From NCBI GenBank assembly GCA_016858145.1, contig JAEHOE010000145.1, positions 186,001 to 250,000 on the forward strand: 64,000 bases of DNA. Reading direction: 5' to 3'. The notes beneath the pieces are model-generated. The model was not told where the DNA came from. It worked only from the letters and a program-made list of their open reading frames with translations, and did not search any database. The stretch is from Edaphochlamys debaryana (lineage: Eukaryota > Chlorophyta > Chlorophyceae > Chlamydomonadales). Position numbers and translations under genes: made by a program. Positions within the stretch are counted from its first letter, which is position 1. Every line of letters begins with the position of its first letter. Of the stretch, positions 43,003 through 62,445 are shown piece after piece.

Positions 43003-44534
43003 ATGGCCGCGCCTCCAAACCAACAGCAGCAGCCCATGATGGATCACAAGCGGGAGCCTTGTCCAGACCGCATTCTGAACGACATCGGCGGAGCGTTCGC
43101 GATGGGCGCTGTGGGCGGCGGCATTTGGCACCTGATCAAGGGCACGAAGAATAGCCCCTCGGGATACCGCGCTCGCGGTGCCGTGGAGGTGAGGGGTCGT
43201 ATATTGCGGCTCCGAGTTTGGACATCCAGGCCCAGGAGCCCTCGTGACGAGAGCCTGGCGACGCCGACCCCCGCGTCGCCTGGGTGTAGCGAAGGCCGTA
43301 GCGCGTCCTGGCTCTGCCCTTTAGCTCGCCTCGCATTTACGGGGTGCCGGGAGCGCGCCCATCCACCCACCCATCCACCCAGGACCCCATCCAACATCCA
43401 TCCGCAGGCGGTTCGGCGAGAGGCCCCCCGCCTGGGCGGCAGCTTTGCAAACTGGGGCCTCACCTTCGCGCTGTTCGACTGCTCGCTGCAGTACCTGCGG
43501 AAGAAGGTGCGTGAGTTGCGATGCTGAAGGCCCAGAGGCGAGGCGTCGGGGTGAGGGACCGCACCCACACTGCCTTGCAGGAGGACCCCTGGAACGCCAT
43601 CGGCGCCGGCGCTGCGACGGGCGGGTTCCTGCAGCTGCGCTTCGGGCTATCGTCAGCGGCCAAGAGCGCCGCATTCGGGGGCTTCCTGCTGGTGAGGGGT
43701 TTTCACAAGAGGACGATGCAGATCGGGGTTTGGGTTTGGCGCTGAAGTAGGTGCCGGCTCTGGCCTGCGACTCAGGTGGTTATCATACTGTTGCTGAGCT
43801 CTGTGGAACTACACATCTCTCCTCCTACCCACAGGCCCTCATCGAGGGGCTCGGCATTGCCCTCACCAAACTCACATCGCCTCCGCCGCCGGGCCTTCCC
43901 ATGACCCCCATCCCGGGGCAGCCAGGCATGGGGCCAGGGCCCCTGGGCGCGGGAGGGCCCATGCCTCCGCCCGGTAAGAGGTTGCACTGTCGGTAGTTGA
44001 CTGGAGTGGCCGGGGCTCTTGTCATGAGCCCGAGTTGCACTGCCATTCGAGTGCGTCATGCATGCAGTCGCGGGCCCGCAACGCCTTTCTTGTCACAGCT
44101 GCAGGTCGTTGACCCCTCCTCGCTTCATGCGGACCGGGTACCCCCGCCTCGTGCCCTTCTTGTCCGTCGCAGGCATGCCAGGCACGCCAGGCATGGGGAT
44201 GCCGCCAGGGCCGGAAGTTGCGACAGCGGGCGGCGCGACCGGCGGGGAGGGCGGTGGCTTCTGGTCCAACCTCTTCGGGGGCTCCTCCCCGGCGCCAGCG
44301 CCGATGCAGCAGGTGCGCTTACCTGTATGTCCCTAGACGGACGGGCGGTGGCGGGACATGGCACCCTCTTGGGCGCTACGCAAGCGGAGTCGCGGCCGAG
44401 ATTGAGGGCCACCACTGACGCGATCGCCCTTGCCCCAGGTGACGGACCTGTCCGAGGACCCCTTCGAGCCCCCCGAGCTGCCCAAGGAGTTTGCCATGCA
44501 CTCGGGCGAGGGGTCCGACGCGTTCAAGCACTGA
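43003..44534 (+). CDS. TIM17: Mitochondrial inner-membrane translocase subunit Tim17
   Basis: Six exons: 43003-43188, 43408-43506, 43581-43691, 43835-43973, 44173-44312, 44439-44534, giving 256 residues in phase throughout. Tim17 is a core subunit of the TIM23 complex that moves presequence proteins across or into the mitochondrial inner membrane. Visible features are the N-terminal [20 protein letters not shown] with the Gly-rich TM1 (about 29-45), [32 protein letters not shown] (TM2), [20 protein letters not shown] (TM3 region) and [14 protein letters not shown] (TM4). The C-terminal 100 residues are Pro/Gly/Met-rich (repeats of [16 protein letters not shown]) and acidic at the end, longer than in animals. 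The ATG at 43003 was chosen; an upstream in-frame TTG is not credible. Confidence 0.93.
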
Positions 44535-45535
44535 GCGCGGCTGCTTGGGGGGGAGCGGAGGGCAGGCGAGAGCAGGCGTGCTTTGCGGGTTGCCCAGAGG
44601 TCCGGCACCGGCTGCAGTGGGCGGCCGAGGAAGTTGGGAAGTTGGGAAGTTGGGATGCGAGGTGAATGAGACGCGGTGTACGTGAGAGGGCAGGGTATGG
44701 TAGAAGGCCATCCGGAGGTCATGGGGTCAGACTGCCGACCCAGGAGGCGGTACAATTACAAATCTACTGCAGGGTGGGCTCGATGCGCAGTCGCAGTGCG
44801 GCCATTCGTGGAGCACAAGTCTCCGCTGTCCGCTGTTCCTGGCTGCCCGACACACCGGGTTGTGTACCGCTTACTGGAGGTTAGCAAGGAAGCATGGCTC
44901 GTGCGGGCACCCTCACGCTTACTACACCACGCTGAGGGCCCATGATGACGCCCCCATCCGCAATCTCAGGTTCACGCTGTAATCGTCCTAGCCTAAGAAC
45001 GCGGACGAGCCCGGGCGGTGGCAACCTAGAGGCAACGTGCAATGTGCAACCGGGTCTACCCAGGAGATAGCGTATAGGCTCGCATGGTCCCTGAGTCCCC
45101 GGAAGTTCCGCACCACACATTAATTTACCGGGAGCTTACTCGAAGGCGCATGAAGGCGCATGCCAGCAGGGTGGAGGCACGGTGTGTCTGGAGCTCTGGA
45201 CTGGGGCCGGCTGGGGTCGGTCTTGGAGGTTTTGAGGGCCAGGTTCGTGGAGGGTTCCAGGGCTGGGGGCTTCGTAGGCTAGAGGCCTTTCAATAGTTGC
45301 ACGTGTCAAGGGATGGGGTAGAAGACATCAACGAAGCGAGGCGCTTCCAGGGATGGGGTCGGGAGCAGGGGGGCTCACGGCAAGGGCAGGGTTCCAAGCT
45401 CGGCAAGCAAAGCGCCGTGCAGCGCAATGCACGATGGCACGCTTGGCTCCAGGCCTTGGCAAAGCATGAGAGAGCCGATACGGTAGTTTGCCAATAGGGT
45501 GTCGTGGGCAAGTAGCAGTGCGCGCTGAACGTGTA
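44535..45535. other. Region downstream of TIM17
   Basis: No gene. Bases about 45305-45350 contain an inverted copy of the dispersed core (GATGGGGTAGAAGACATCAA and following CGAAGCGAGGCGCTT). Confidence 0.5.
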
Positions 45536-46560
45536 GTCAGGGGGTGGGGGGGAGGGGGGTTTCGAACTCTTGTCCGAACTGTTGTCACAGCGGTTTGACG
45601 CAGCCCCACGGCCCTTTCCTTCCGTGAAAGCGTGGTTGGCTCGCCCCTTCAGGGGCAAGACAGGGCTTTTGGGGTCTAAGGCACCCCCGGCCCTTAGTTT
45701 AATTCGCCCGCCGGGACGAGATGGGGGAGCGAGATTAGAAGTCTCAGCCGTATGAATAGGTCGTGGACGGCGGCGCAGGCGCGGCGGTAAGGGTAGTGCA
45801 AAGGCCGCGATTTCCCCCTCGCAAGTATAAGCGATCCGCCGATCCGGTCCGCCGCGGCGAGCGCTGTTGCGAACTGCCTCGCAAGAGGCAACCGGTTGTA
45901 TACGCTGTGTCCGCCCGATAGCGTTATCCTATTGGGCTGTGAAAAAGTTTGCCTGGATGGCCGCATGTCCGCCGTCGCGACCATACTTTGCAAACGGCGC
46001 CGACGACGCTAGAGCATATAACAGGCTCACTGTTGTGATTGCAAAGCACAATTGTAGGACTGCAGCCCTCTCCCCCCACAGCTTTCCCATGCCATCCCAT
46101 CCCGCCACGTCTCACGCGGCTGTGTTTATTTCTCGGGGGGCGAGCCCACCTCGCTGCGCAGCAGGACGTTTCCAGAAGAGTCTGGGATGGCGGTTCAAGG
46201 GTGGCTGCGGGTGGTACAGGACGCAGGGGGGGGGGGCAGGACGAGTACTAAAACACAACACGCTTCAGTCGTGCACAGTATGGCAAGAGGCTAAGTCCGC
46301 GTTCAGCATTCCAAGCGGACAGTAAGATGCAAAGTTATGGGCCCTCAAAGTCTTGAGGGAGGGGTGGGGGGGAGGGGGGTCCCATACCTTTGTACAGCTC
46401 CCGTCCAAACTTCTGTCACGGTGGTCTGACGCAGCCCCAGGGCCCTTTCCTTGCGTGAAAGCGTGGGTATCAAGCAGAGGCTGAACCGTGGGTATGCCTG
46501 AGCACCACAGTCCTTGGGGATGGTGGTCGAAGGGTGGCTGTGGGTGGCGCGTGTTGGCAT
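45536..46560. repeat. Local duplication, one copy carrying the GTT-flanked element
   Basis: 45536-45634 with its continuation at 46171-46205 matches about 46350-46555: a G-rich run, TCCGAACTGTTGTCACAGCG, GTTTGACGCAGCCCCACGGC, GTGAAAGCGTGG, and later a GGATGGCGGTTCAAGGGTGG type block. The second copy lacks the insertion that is present in the first copy at 45638-46167. Confidence 0.6.
45638..46167 (+). mobile_element. GTT-flanked element, copy 3 (530 bases)
   Basis: It starts GGCTCGCCCCTTCAGGGGC and ends CGCTGCGCAGCAGGAC, with GTT immediately on both sides (45635-45637, 46168-46170). The first 150 bases are close to copy 2, and the last 40 are nearly identical to copies 1 and 2. The centre differs. 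There is no coding capacity. It is the smallest member and shows how little sequence may be needed at the two ends. Confidence 0.75.
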
Positions 46561-46884
46561 GTCCGCGCGTTGGACACGTCACGACCAACACTGCCTCCGC
46601 TGCCAGGCGTCCGGGTGTAATATTCTGGCCGTAGCTCGTCATATAGGAGGCCTAGGGCATGACCAGCGCGGATGCAAGGTACCGGAGAGTGGTCCACGGA
46701 CGCGGGGGTGGTCAATGGGCAGGACCCAAGCCTCATCGACGCTTCCGGTTCACGCGCAAGGCAGTAGCGCACACGAGGCGCAGTCGACTGGCAAAGGCGG
46801 AGGAAAATCGGTTGCATTTTGACCGTGCACGGCAGTTGTGTGCAGTGTACGGCAAGGGGGTGGGGTGGGTCAGAACTTTTGTGG

Positions 46885-47417
46885 GGTTATTATAGACAAC
46901 GGGGCGTAGTGCCGCGGTGTTTGGCGTCGCATGATGTTGGCCGACGCAGAAAGCCTGTGCCTGTGGACGGGGTACCTGGTTGCCGAAAGTGGCTTCCAGG
47001 CTGAAAGTCCCTCTAGAGTAACCCTGGGCTGCTCCGCGCGTCGGTGCACCAAAGGGGGCTGGCAGGTCGGCTCCACCAAAGGAAAGCCCCCAGAGAGCCC
47101 AGCGTACCTCGTCAATTACCTGTGCGCCGCTGCTAGGCGTCCTCCGCTCCTGGCCCGCCATCGCCCGAGCCCGTTCGCGAGTAGCGCGCCCACGGAGGCC
47201 TAAGCGTCCCCACGTCCCACGGAGCCGAACCTGTGGGTAGTGAAGGTGTTGTCCCAGAGACGGAAGGGCAGAGGGTGAGCGCCCGAAGACTTGAGAGCAT
47301 GCCAGCGAGGTGACCAGGCGGACGGCGAAGGCCAGCGCGGCCAGTGTCTAGCAGGTAACCTAGGGCTCAGGCTATGGCGGTGTAGCCGGTGCCGCCACCT
47401 GCGCGGCAGGAGAGGGG
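46885..47417. repeat. 530-base dispersed repeat, copy 2
   Basis: Nearly identical to 11905-12437 in the same orientation and about 35 kb away. The ends are abrupt, but no target duplication is recognised. Confidence 0.65.
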
Positions 47418-47601
47418 CGGGGCAGAAACGGCCGTACCCGGGCCATGTGAAGTGCGAGCGGAACCAGGAGGGCCGGTGCGGTGCTGCGTGATGCCGTGCA
47501 TGGGGGCGGACCAGAGACAGGGCGCGTGCGTGCTGGGGTGCAGCAACTTTTGTGGGGTGGTGTAGGAAAGGAGCGGAGGGTGGCGGACGTAAGGCATGCC
47601 C

Positions 47602-49005
47602 AGGGGGGTAGGAATGATGTAAAAGTACCCCATGCCTCCTTTGGAAAGGAATTGGTATGGAATGCGCTTGACCAAAGGGGCCTAAATCCGCTTTCAGAAT
47701 TGAAATCGAGGCGTTTGTTGCAAAGATCTGGGTCCCCAAAGTTCAGGGTGGGTGGGTGGCGATGTGTCGCTGGGTCTGGGAACTTTCGTCAAGTGGGCGC
47801 TGGAAACTTTCGTCACGGCGGGCAGGACCCCTTCCGTGGGCTCGTGCGCTCTTCCAGGGGTCCAGAAGGCGTCTATTGAGAAGGTTTAAACCCTGGGTAT
47901 GACTGAGCACCACGTACAGCGGTCGGGAGGTGGGTCCAGGCCGGGCATGACCCGACATGTCGGCATGCCAGCGTTGCGGAACATGTGGGGTTCCATTCCC
48001 ACTGCCCCCTGTTGTGTCACGCACAGCCACTTGATCACAAGAGGAGCCAGAAGCACTAATAGCTACGGTGGTAGGTGCGGCATGACTGTCTTACTCGGGG
48101 AACCGTGTCGCGTTACAGCGGCTATCCAGCCAACCCAGCCGCGGCCCTCAAATGCTCCCCACTCCATCCGATCGGTAGCAGCCGACCGCTTCTACCGCGC
48201 CGTGGAGAAACCCACCTCCCAAGCTCGCTCCCCCCCCATTGTTAAGGTTGCACTAGTGGCCGACAACGAGCCAGTCGAGACGCAGCAGCACACCGTCAAG
48301 CAGGGCAAAGTGCCCGTAAGCCTGCAACACAAACCACCGTGCGGGGCTCTACCGTGGCCTCATGAGCAATGCAGAGCCACCCCCGCGACGGCAATCTATG
48401 GGCCACCCCATGGTGGCAAGCAGGGAACAAGCTAGCACAAATGCAGGACATGCGGGGCGGCAGGAGCTCCCGCGGCAAACAGAGGTTGACGCTGAGGGCC
48501 CCCTGGGGAGCGCAAGGGCACAGGCCCAGCAATGGGCCCCGCTCACCGGGGCTCTCTCAGCAGTAACGTGAGGGGTGAGGATTTAGCTTACCAACCGTCG
48601 GGTCGGGTCGGGTCTGCGGTCCAGCCCGATCCTTAGCAACGTGAGGCGGTGAGGGAAGGAGACACGGGAGACGAGTTACGCGAAAAGCAAGGCCAGCAAA
48701 TGCCAGAGGCGGTGAGGGGCACGACAGGTCGAGAGAAGACCGAATGGGTACGTACGACCCTACATGCTGTGGGAGCATCTGGGCGGGCGGTCGGGAATTA
48801 AGGGAGGACACGGGCCGTGGGGTCGATGGACGCGGCCATGCTCAATGGACAGACCCCGAGTCTGGCATCCGCCCCAGGACGGCTTGCAAGCCGATAGCAC
48901 ACGTGGAGAGCAGTCCGTAGATGCAGGAACGTCGTACGGCATGGGTGGGGGGTCAGGAATGTTTGCGGCATGCATTGCGAAACTTTTGTCCCTACCCAAC
49001 CCCCT
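47602..49005 (+). mobile_element. Mutator-like relative, copy B
   Basis: It begins AGGGGGGTAGGAATGATGTA and ends TTTTGTCCCTACCCAACCCC then CT, giving imperfect inverted ends of the AGGGGG-(n)-GGTAGG type. The first 130 bases share blocks with the element at 31266 (AAATCCGCTT, TTGTTGCAAAG, CCCCAAAGTT). No 9-base target duplication remains. Internal frames, including about 47899-48435, show no transposase motifs. Copy A at 36185-37548 is inverted relative to it. Confidence 0.65.
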
Positions 49006-49564
49006 TGCAGTATCTGGCCACTAGCCCTGCAGCAAGATAAGACGCTATGTTAGCAAGTCACTGGGACCCTTCTGACTGTTAGCATGCCGGGCCCGAGGCA
49101 CAAACTCGGCCACCCAAGGGCGCCGCCACGGCAACAAGCCCGCTTTCCAATTCCACGCATCAGACCTTCAAGTCACCCCTTGGTGTCCGGAGACTTTGCC
49201 GGTTACCGCCCCCCCCCGCCCTCGTCGCCCGTTTCTCCTTCCCCCGCCCTCACCCGCCGCCTAAATCAGCCTTCCATTCTCGGTGGCTTTGGGGTGTGCA
49301 AGTGACCCCGCTGCCTGCCTTGCCGCGGATCCACCGCCGCTGTGTGTGCCATCGTCACGCGCATTGCATTTTGCTTCACACGCGAAAGTTCACAGTACCC
49401 ACCTCTCTCCAACTCCTGGTCTCGTCCCCTAGAGGCGGTGCCAGGCCAGGCTACCTCTCGTGTCAGCCCCTCAGAACTCCTGATTAGCAGATAGCCTCTA
49501 CTAGCTGTAAGGCAGATAGCCGCCACACCGACTGCACCCACCGTCCATCCACTCTCGCCTGTCC
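49006..49564. other. Region downstream of VPS4
   Basis: No gene is seen. The stretch includes the VPS4 3' UTR. A C-rich run is at 49208-49225. Confidence 0.5.
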
Positions 49565-52713
<3,149 letters not shown>

Positions 52714-53825
52714 GGCGAGCTGCGGGCGGAGCTAGAGGTATTCGCGTCCGATCGCCGATACCTCGCAGCGCCTGGGCTGCCGCAGTCCTACTTATGAGCT
52801 AGGCGTTAGACTGATAGCTCTCGGCAGGCAGATGGTGCGAGGCCAGGCATTTTGGCTCCAAAATGGTGGCAAACTTGCGTTCAGCCGGTGGGAGGCTGAG
52901 GGTTGAGCAAGGGCGCGGACCTCTGATGCAGCAGAGGATAGCTTGGTTGAGTAGAGTTTGGTGCTGGGGGGCGCACGATGAACGCACACCCATGCATGCC
53001 CAGGTGGACCCGCGATCCCACCAGGTCCCAACCGTCGACCCCGCGACCACGAGGGGTGGCCGCGCGCCGCGGCCCCCGTGCGTCTGTGCGTCCAACGCCC
53101 CCAATACTCGCCACACGAACCGCTGCCGGTGGGGAGGGGCGACCGGCCGGCCCCAGCCTCCCCCACGACCCGCTACTCGCCTGGGGGTATGGGGCAGCAC
53201 ACGGTGAAGTTGCTTTTAGCCTGCCGACGGTGGGGCTGACAGCGGTATATCGATGTAGCAGAGCAGTGCTGGTGGAACCGAGTCAGAGGCTGCCCAGTTT
53301 GGAGCTTGACCAGGCAAATGCGCCCATGCAGGGCCCGCTGGCCTGCCATGCGAACCACACCGTGCCACACGAACTTCGCTCCCGGCTGCCGGCTCTATCC
53401 ATAGCCACTTTCGGTCCGCAAGGATTCCCCGTGCATAGGCGGATACGCTTCACACGCATACCGCTCCTAATTCACTGACTGGTTATCTCACCCCCACTCC
53501 CGCCCAAGCACCACCCCTACCCAGCCCGGAGGTTGGGATTTGCCTGGCATCATTGGCCTGCCTTAGGGGTGAGAGGGTGGGGCGGAGGTTGCATGCCTGG
53601 GGTTACAGGGAAGGAACCCCTGTCGGCTGAGGCCCCACTCAGCGGGAAGTCCCTTCGGTTCCCACCCCAGGGCTGGCCCTTCCCCAGAGCTGGCCCTTGC
53701 CCAGGGCTGGCTGGGCTTCCTCCCCCGTAGCCGGTCCTTCCCCCAAACCTCACCCTCGCGAGCCCAAACTTCCAACTATGAGGGAGGGGCCAACTCTCGG
53801 GATGGGGAAGGCTGGGACTCGGGGG
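52714..53825. other. Upstream region of VPS4
   Basis: No gene. A GGGCTGGCCCTTCCCCAGAG / CTGGCCCTTGCCCAGGGCTG short tandem lies at about 53670-53710. The long frames here are overlapping GC-rich chance frames. Confidence 0.45.
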
Positions 53826-53900
53826 ATAGAAGACATCAACGAAGCGAAGCGCTTGGTTGTGGCGTAGGGCGTGTTCCGCGGACTACGCAGACCTGTGGGG
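53826..53900 (-). repeat. Inverted fragment of the 357-base dispersed element
   Basis: The complement of the 3' end of the element at 55749-56105: GATAGAAGACATCAACGAAG, CGAAGCGCTTGGTTGTGGCG, TAGGGCGT, then a diverging TTCCGCGGACTACGCAG. Confidence 0.6.
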
Positions 53901-53929
53901 AGCTTACCGAGTGTGGTCGTTGCCTGGGA

Positions 53930-54050
53930 CTCTGGGGACTCTGGGGACTCTGGGGACTCTGGGGACTCTGGGGACTCTGGGGACTCTGGGGACTCTGGGG
54001 ACTCTGGGGACTCTGGGGACTGTGGGGACTGTGGGGACTGGGGAACTTGG
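53930..54050 (+). repeat. 10-base tandem repeat (GACTCTGGGG)
   Basis: About ten near-perfect copies of GACTCTGGGG are followed by degenerate GACTGTGGGG and GACTTGGGG units. The frames across it give Leu-Gly-Thr or Gly-Asp-Ser repeats and are not taken as protein. Confidence 0.85.
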
Positions 54051-54068
54051 GGACTTGGGAGTTGGCGA

Positions 54069-55027
54069 CAGGGTTGCCAATACGTATCAGTCCCCGTATT
54101 GATACGGATACGTATTAATACGGATACGGCCTCTCCCTGCCGTATTAATACGGCATGCGGCGCGGGGATACCGGCCGGACAGCCGGGGGCCAGCGGAGAG
54201 CGGGGGGTAACGTGGGGTGCTGGGGTGCGTCGGTCGGCAGCCCAGCCGTCCGTTCCGCCGTAGCCGATGCCCTACGCATTCCCTGCGCTTCTGCGTGAAC
54301 ACGGAGCGCATTCGCTCATGCACAAGACGGCAGTATGGGCTGCCGTACGCTGCCGAATTCATACGGCTGGGCGCCGCCGTATTGAAGCCGTGTCACGCCG
54401 GATAGCTGGACTGTCCAATCTATGGGCAGGCCCCCCGCAGCCTGATGGCGCGGCTGGGCAGATCCGATGCCAGGCAAGTATGTGGTGCGGTACCCAGGGG
54501 AGATGTCTCGGCTGGCGTGGCGTGCGTGTGGCTCTGTGGGGCTCGGGGCCCCGCGGCTGGGCGTGTGTGCTCGGTCGTACGGCAGAGGGTCGCTGTCCCT
54601 GCCTTATGCCAAGCAGAGTGGCCGCGCTAGGCACGCTTGCTTGGCACTCTTCTGTGGTTACAAGGAGCTTGAGCCTTGACCCTCGTCGCCGTTAGAGAGC
54701 ACTTCCTCACGCGGCCTAGCCGCATCGAGCACTCAGCAACCTAGCCTGCAGCCCGACGGCTATGCCCTAGTCGCATCTCGTCCTGGAGCAGCTAGAACCC
54801 TGGTGAGCACGCCGAGGGAGGCAGTCCCCAGCGCGAGTCGCGCCGCGGACGGCCTACGAGTTCCCCCTCCTACCTGCCAAGCAAGAGTCCGCCGGGGCCG
54901 GGGCGGGGCCGGATGGATCCTGTCAGCTGGCGTGACAGCCGTATTAAGCCGTTTTTAGCGAGGAGGAGGCCGTATTGCGTATTAATACGCGTATTGGCAC
55001 CGGGGGCTGCCGTATTGTGCAACCCTG
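54069..55027. mobile_element. hAT-like non-autonomous element with 8-base target duplication
   Basis: GTTGGCGA stands on both sides (54061-54068 and 55028-55035). The ends are CAGGGTTGCC...ACG and the complementary ...TGCAACCCTG, a CAGGG-type terminus with 8-base duplication as in hAT elements. The subterminal regions are packed with CCGTATTAATACGG-type palindromes. A 70-codon frame inside (54467-54679) has no transposase motif. A relative lies at 56145-56483. Confidence 0.82.
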
Positions 55028-55035
55028 GTTGGCGA

Positions 55036-55748
55036 CGGCTGGGGACTTGGGGCAGGCTGAGACCTGGTGGAAGGCGTGGGGCGTGAGGCGTTTGGCACAG
55101 GATGGTTGCAACTGGTTCGGAGACGGCCTGATGAAACCCACGGACACGACTAGATGATGAGCCTGGGCCAGCCCAAGCCCTCCCCAACCTCCTACCCCGT
55201 TTGTCGGGCGCCAGAACCTTACGATTATTGTATCTGGGCTCCTCTTGCCGAGCTCTCTACACTTGAGGCGTGATCTGAGACGCGCCTATCCCCCCCCCTT
55301 GGACCCTAGCCCATCCGTTGAGCTCGGCCATGCCATGCCGCCCGGCGCCGTTATGCCAGGGCGCTCAGTCACGTGTGGGGGTGTGGCCCACAGCTTGTGC
55401 AGCCCTACATGCCACAGTCGGCGGCAACGGAGACGAGGCCACGGCCCCGACAGACAAAGGTAGCCAGCGCGAGCCTTGCACTTTACACGCGAATACAGCT
55501 AACGTCCACCCTGTGACTGTTGAGCCACATCATCTTGTCCGCGGCCATCTCAACGCCTTGTATCCCTCTCGACTGGGCACAGAGGTGGGTGGCTACGGGC
55601 TAGGGTAGGCCAGCGACGATGTGAGCATCCTTGGCCTCACAGCCTCCCTGGGCACTTCCCCCCTGCTTGGGGGGCGGACCCGGGTAGTTGTCAGCGGCTG
55701 ACCGCTGCACGCACGTTGCTTTACCTTCCTACGTTTCACCCCGGTCAG
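55036..55748. other. No gene recognised
   Basis: An ordinary GC-rich spacer between two mobile elements. A plus-strand frame (55318-55608) has no motif. Confidence 0.45.
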
Positions 55749-56105
55749 GCACTAGCTACGCCAACTCGGGCGATGGCGGACCCCTACTTCCGGCGCTCCG
55801 CACCAGGTAAGCGCAGGAAGCACACGGTAAGTACGCTGGGTACCTTTGCGTCAGGCGAGAGCGCGAGCAGTTCCCTTGGCCGCACTAACCAGAGGAACTA
55901 CCGTCCCCTCCCTTTCCGTAACACTCGTGTGCGTTTCTCCCGCGAGTTGTGCCATGTGCCCCTGTGTCCTTGCCCTCGCGGGCCTCCCGATTCCAGGCGA
56001 CAACGAGCCCTCCCACAGGTCGTCTCCTCGCCTGCGTAGTCTGCGGAAAACGCCCTACGCCACACCACAACCAAGCGCTTCGCTTCGTTGATGTTCTTCT
56101 ACCCC
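55749..56105 (+). mobile_element. 357-base dispersed element, copy 2, with flanking direct repeats
   Basis: The direct repeat GGTCAG (GGTCAGGC if microhomology is counted) stands before (55743-55748) and after (56106-56111), consistent with a target duplication. The element begins GCACTAGCTACGCC and ends GATGTTCTTCTACCCC. It contains ATGGCGGACCCCTACTTCCG and a GTAAGC splice-donor-like site. No protein of meaningful length is encoded. Confidence 0.6.
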
Positions 56106-56144
56106 GGTCAGGCGTGCCCGCCATAGCCATAGCCGCATCTTACG

Positions 56145-56483
56145 CAGGCTTGCACATTACGGCAGCCTCCGTTGCCAATACGCGTATTAATACGCAAGAC
56201 GGTCCGCTCCTTGCTAATAACACGACATAACACGGAAAAATACGGCACGGCAGCCCATGTAGCCGCCTTAACTTCAAGCGCAGGGTAGTGTGAACTGTTG
56301 CGGTTTGTTCTCCAGCCCTCCGCCGGCCCACACGAGCGCAGCATGCCAGGACCCACGTTACCCCACCCCCCCTCGCCGGCCCCCGCCCGGCTGCCCCGTC
56401 CCCCGCCCCGCATGCCGTATTAATACGGCAGCGAGATGCCGTATCCTTATTATAACGGGGACCAATACGTATCGGCAACCCTG
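56145..56483. mobile_element. Shorter hAT-like relative
   Basis: It starts CAGGCTTGCACATTACGGCA and ends ATACGTATCGGCAACCCTG, matching the ends of the element at 54069-55027 but in the opposite orientation. It carries GCCGTATTAATACGGC and CGCGTATTAATACGC palindromes. The flanks ATCTTACG and GAGTTACC match in only part of the eight positions, so the insertion is older. Confidence 0.65.
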
Positions 56484-57083
56484 GAGTTACCCCTCAAATC
56501 GGGATTCCTGGCAACTGCAGCCACCACCAGCCGTCCCTCAGCCCGCCGCCGCCCTGGCTTGCGGGTGGTAGGTGCCGCGCGGTCTCCTCTACGCCCGCTC
56601 CCTCTGAAGCCATCCCCACCATCTGCTGGAGGACGACCCACACGCTCATCCCCGCTCGCGCCGCGCCAACCCGCCTCCCCAGCCCCGGTCGAGGTCTGGC
56701 CGTCGGGCGCCAAGCCCTGCCCCCCTGGGATCCACCACCCCCGGCACATGGGCCCGCACCGGGCCTACGTGTATCGCGGGCTCTATATAGAGAGAGATGT
56801 TACAGGACACATGAATGGTCCTTCTGGCCGCAGCGCACGGGATCGCGTGCCCTCGTGTTCCTCCCGGGCGTCCGCAGTGGGCTCAGCGGCAAAGGTGGGC
56901 AACAGCGCGACGGGGATCGGGGAGAAAGCAACAGGGCGGGCCGATCCCGCCGATCGCGAGCGCCCCGCACTGGGGGCAGACCAAGACGAAGTCGCTCCTT
57001 CCTGCTCCAAATTGCTTCTATACCACAGCACTCAACAGATAACGGAGGTCCTACCACATCTGCAAAGATTCACCTGCAACGGC
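56484..57083. other. Upstream region of the FtsH gene
   Basis: An in-frame plus-strand frame is open from 56436 across this region into exon 1. Its composition (Pro/Arg/Ser, no conserved block) and the hAT-like repeat at its start argue that it is leader and promoter DNA. A TATATAGAG box at about 56782-56790 is a candidate TATA element about 300 bases before the chosen start. Confidence 0.45.
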
Positions 57084-61984
<4,901 letters not shown>

Positions 61985-62445
61985 GAGGAGGTTGTCGTGC
62001 GTTTGTGCCTTCAGTCATGCTTAGCGGTGACGCCGTATCCAGGCGGCGTGCATAGGACGGGTCGGGCAGTGTTCTACGCGTTCTTGGCTGAAGGCATGTG
62101 AAGTGAGGTTGTTCAAACACAAGTTATGCCACATTTGGCCCTGTGGCAACTCACAGCCGCCTGGACAGGTAATGCGGGTGGAAAGGCACATGAGCAAACA
62201 CGGCTCAGGGGTTCTCGGGAGCACGAGGTGCTGTACTTGCAGGGCCCATGCAGCGTAGCCATGTGCATCGCCGATGTACCGTACTTTCCTGGCTCCTGGT
62301 GTCGAGGCCCAGCGTTGAGTCAGCCTGTGGTAGGTAGCTGGCGTGCTGGCCACAGTACAGCATAGACTTCATCCCGCGTGCAGCTAGTGCAGCTAACTCG
62401 ACGCCAACGGAGCCGTCACGGGAACCACAAGGAGGCACAAGGTCT
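61985..62445. other. Region downstream of FtsH
   Basis: No gene. About 62220-62345 (GCTGTACTTGCAGGGCCCATGCAGCGTAG block) is a diverged relative of the start of the following duplication. Confidence 0.45.

Noticed and set aside
47593..49014. 9-base target duplication for the Mutator-like copy B
   Set aside because: GGCATGCCC and TGCAGTATC do not match, so only the terminal similarity to the element at 31266 supports the assignment.
56436..57083. Upstream extension of the FtsH first exon to 56436
   Set aside because: It would begin inside a hAT-like repeat and has no transit-peptide or conserved features. The Met at 57084 gives a credible transit peptide.
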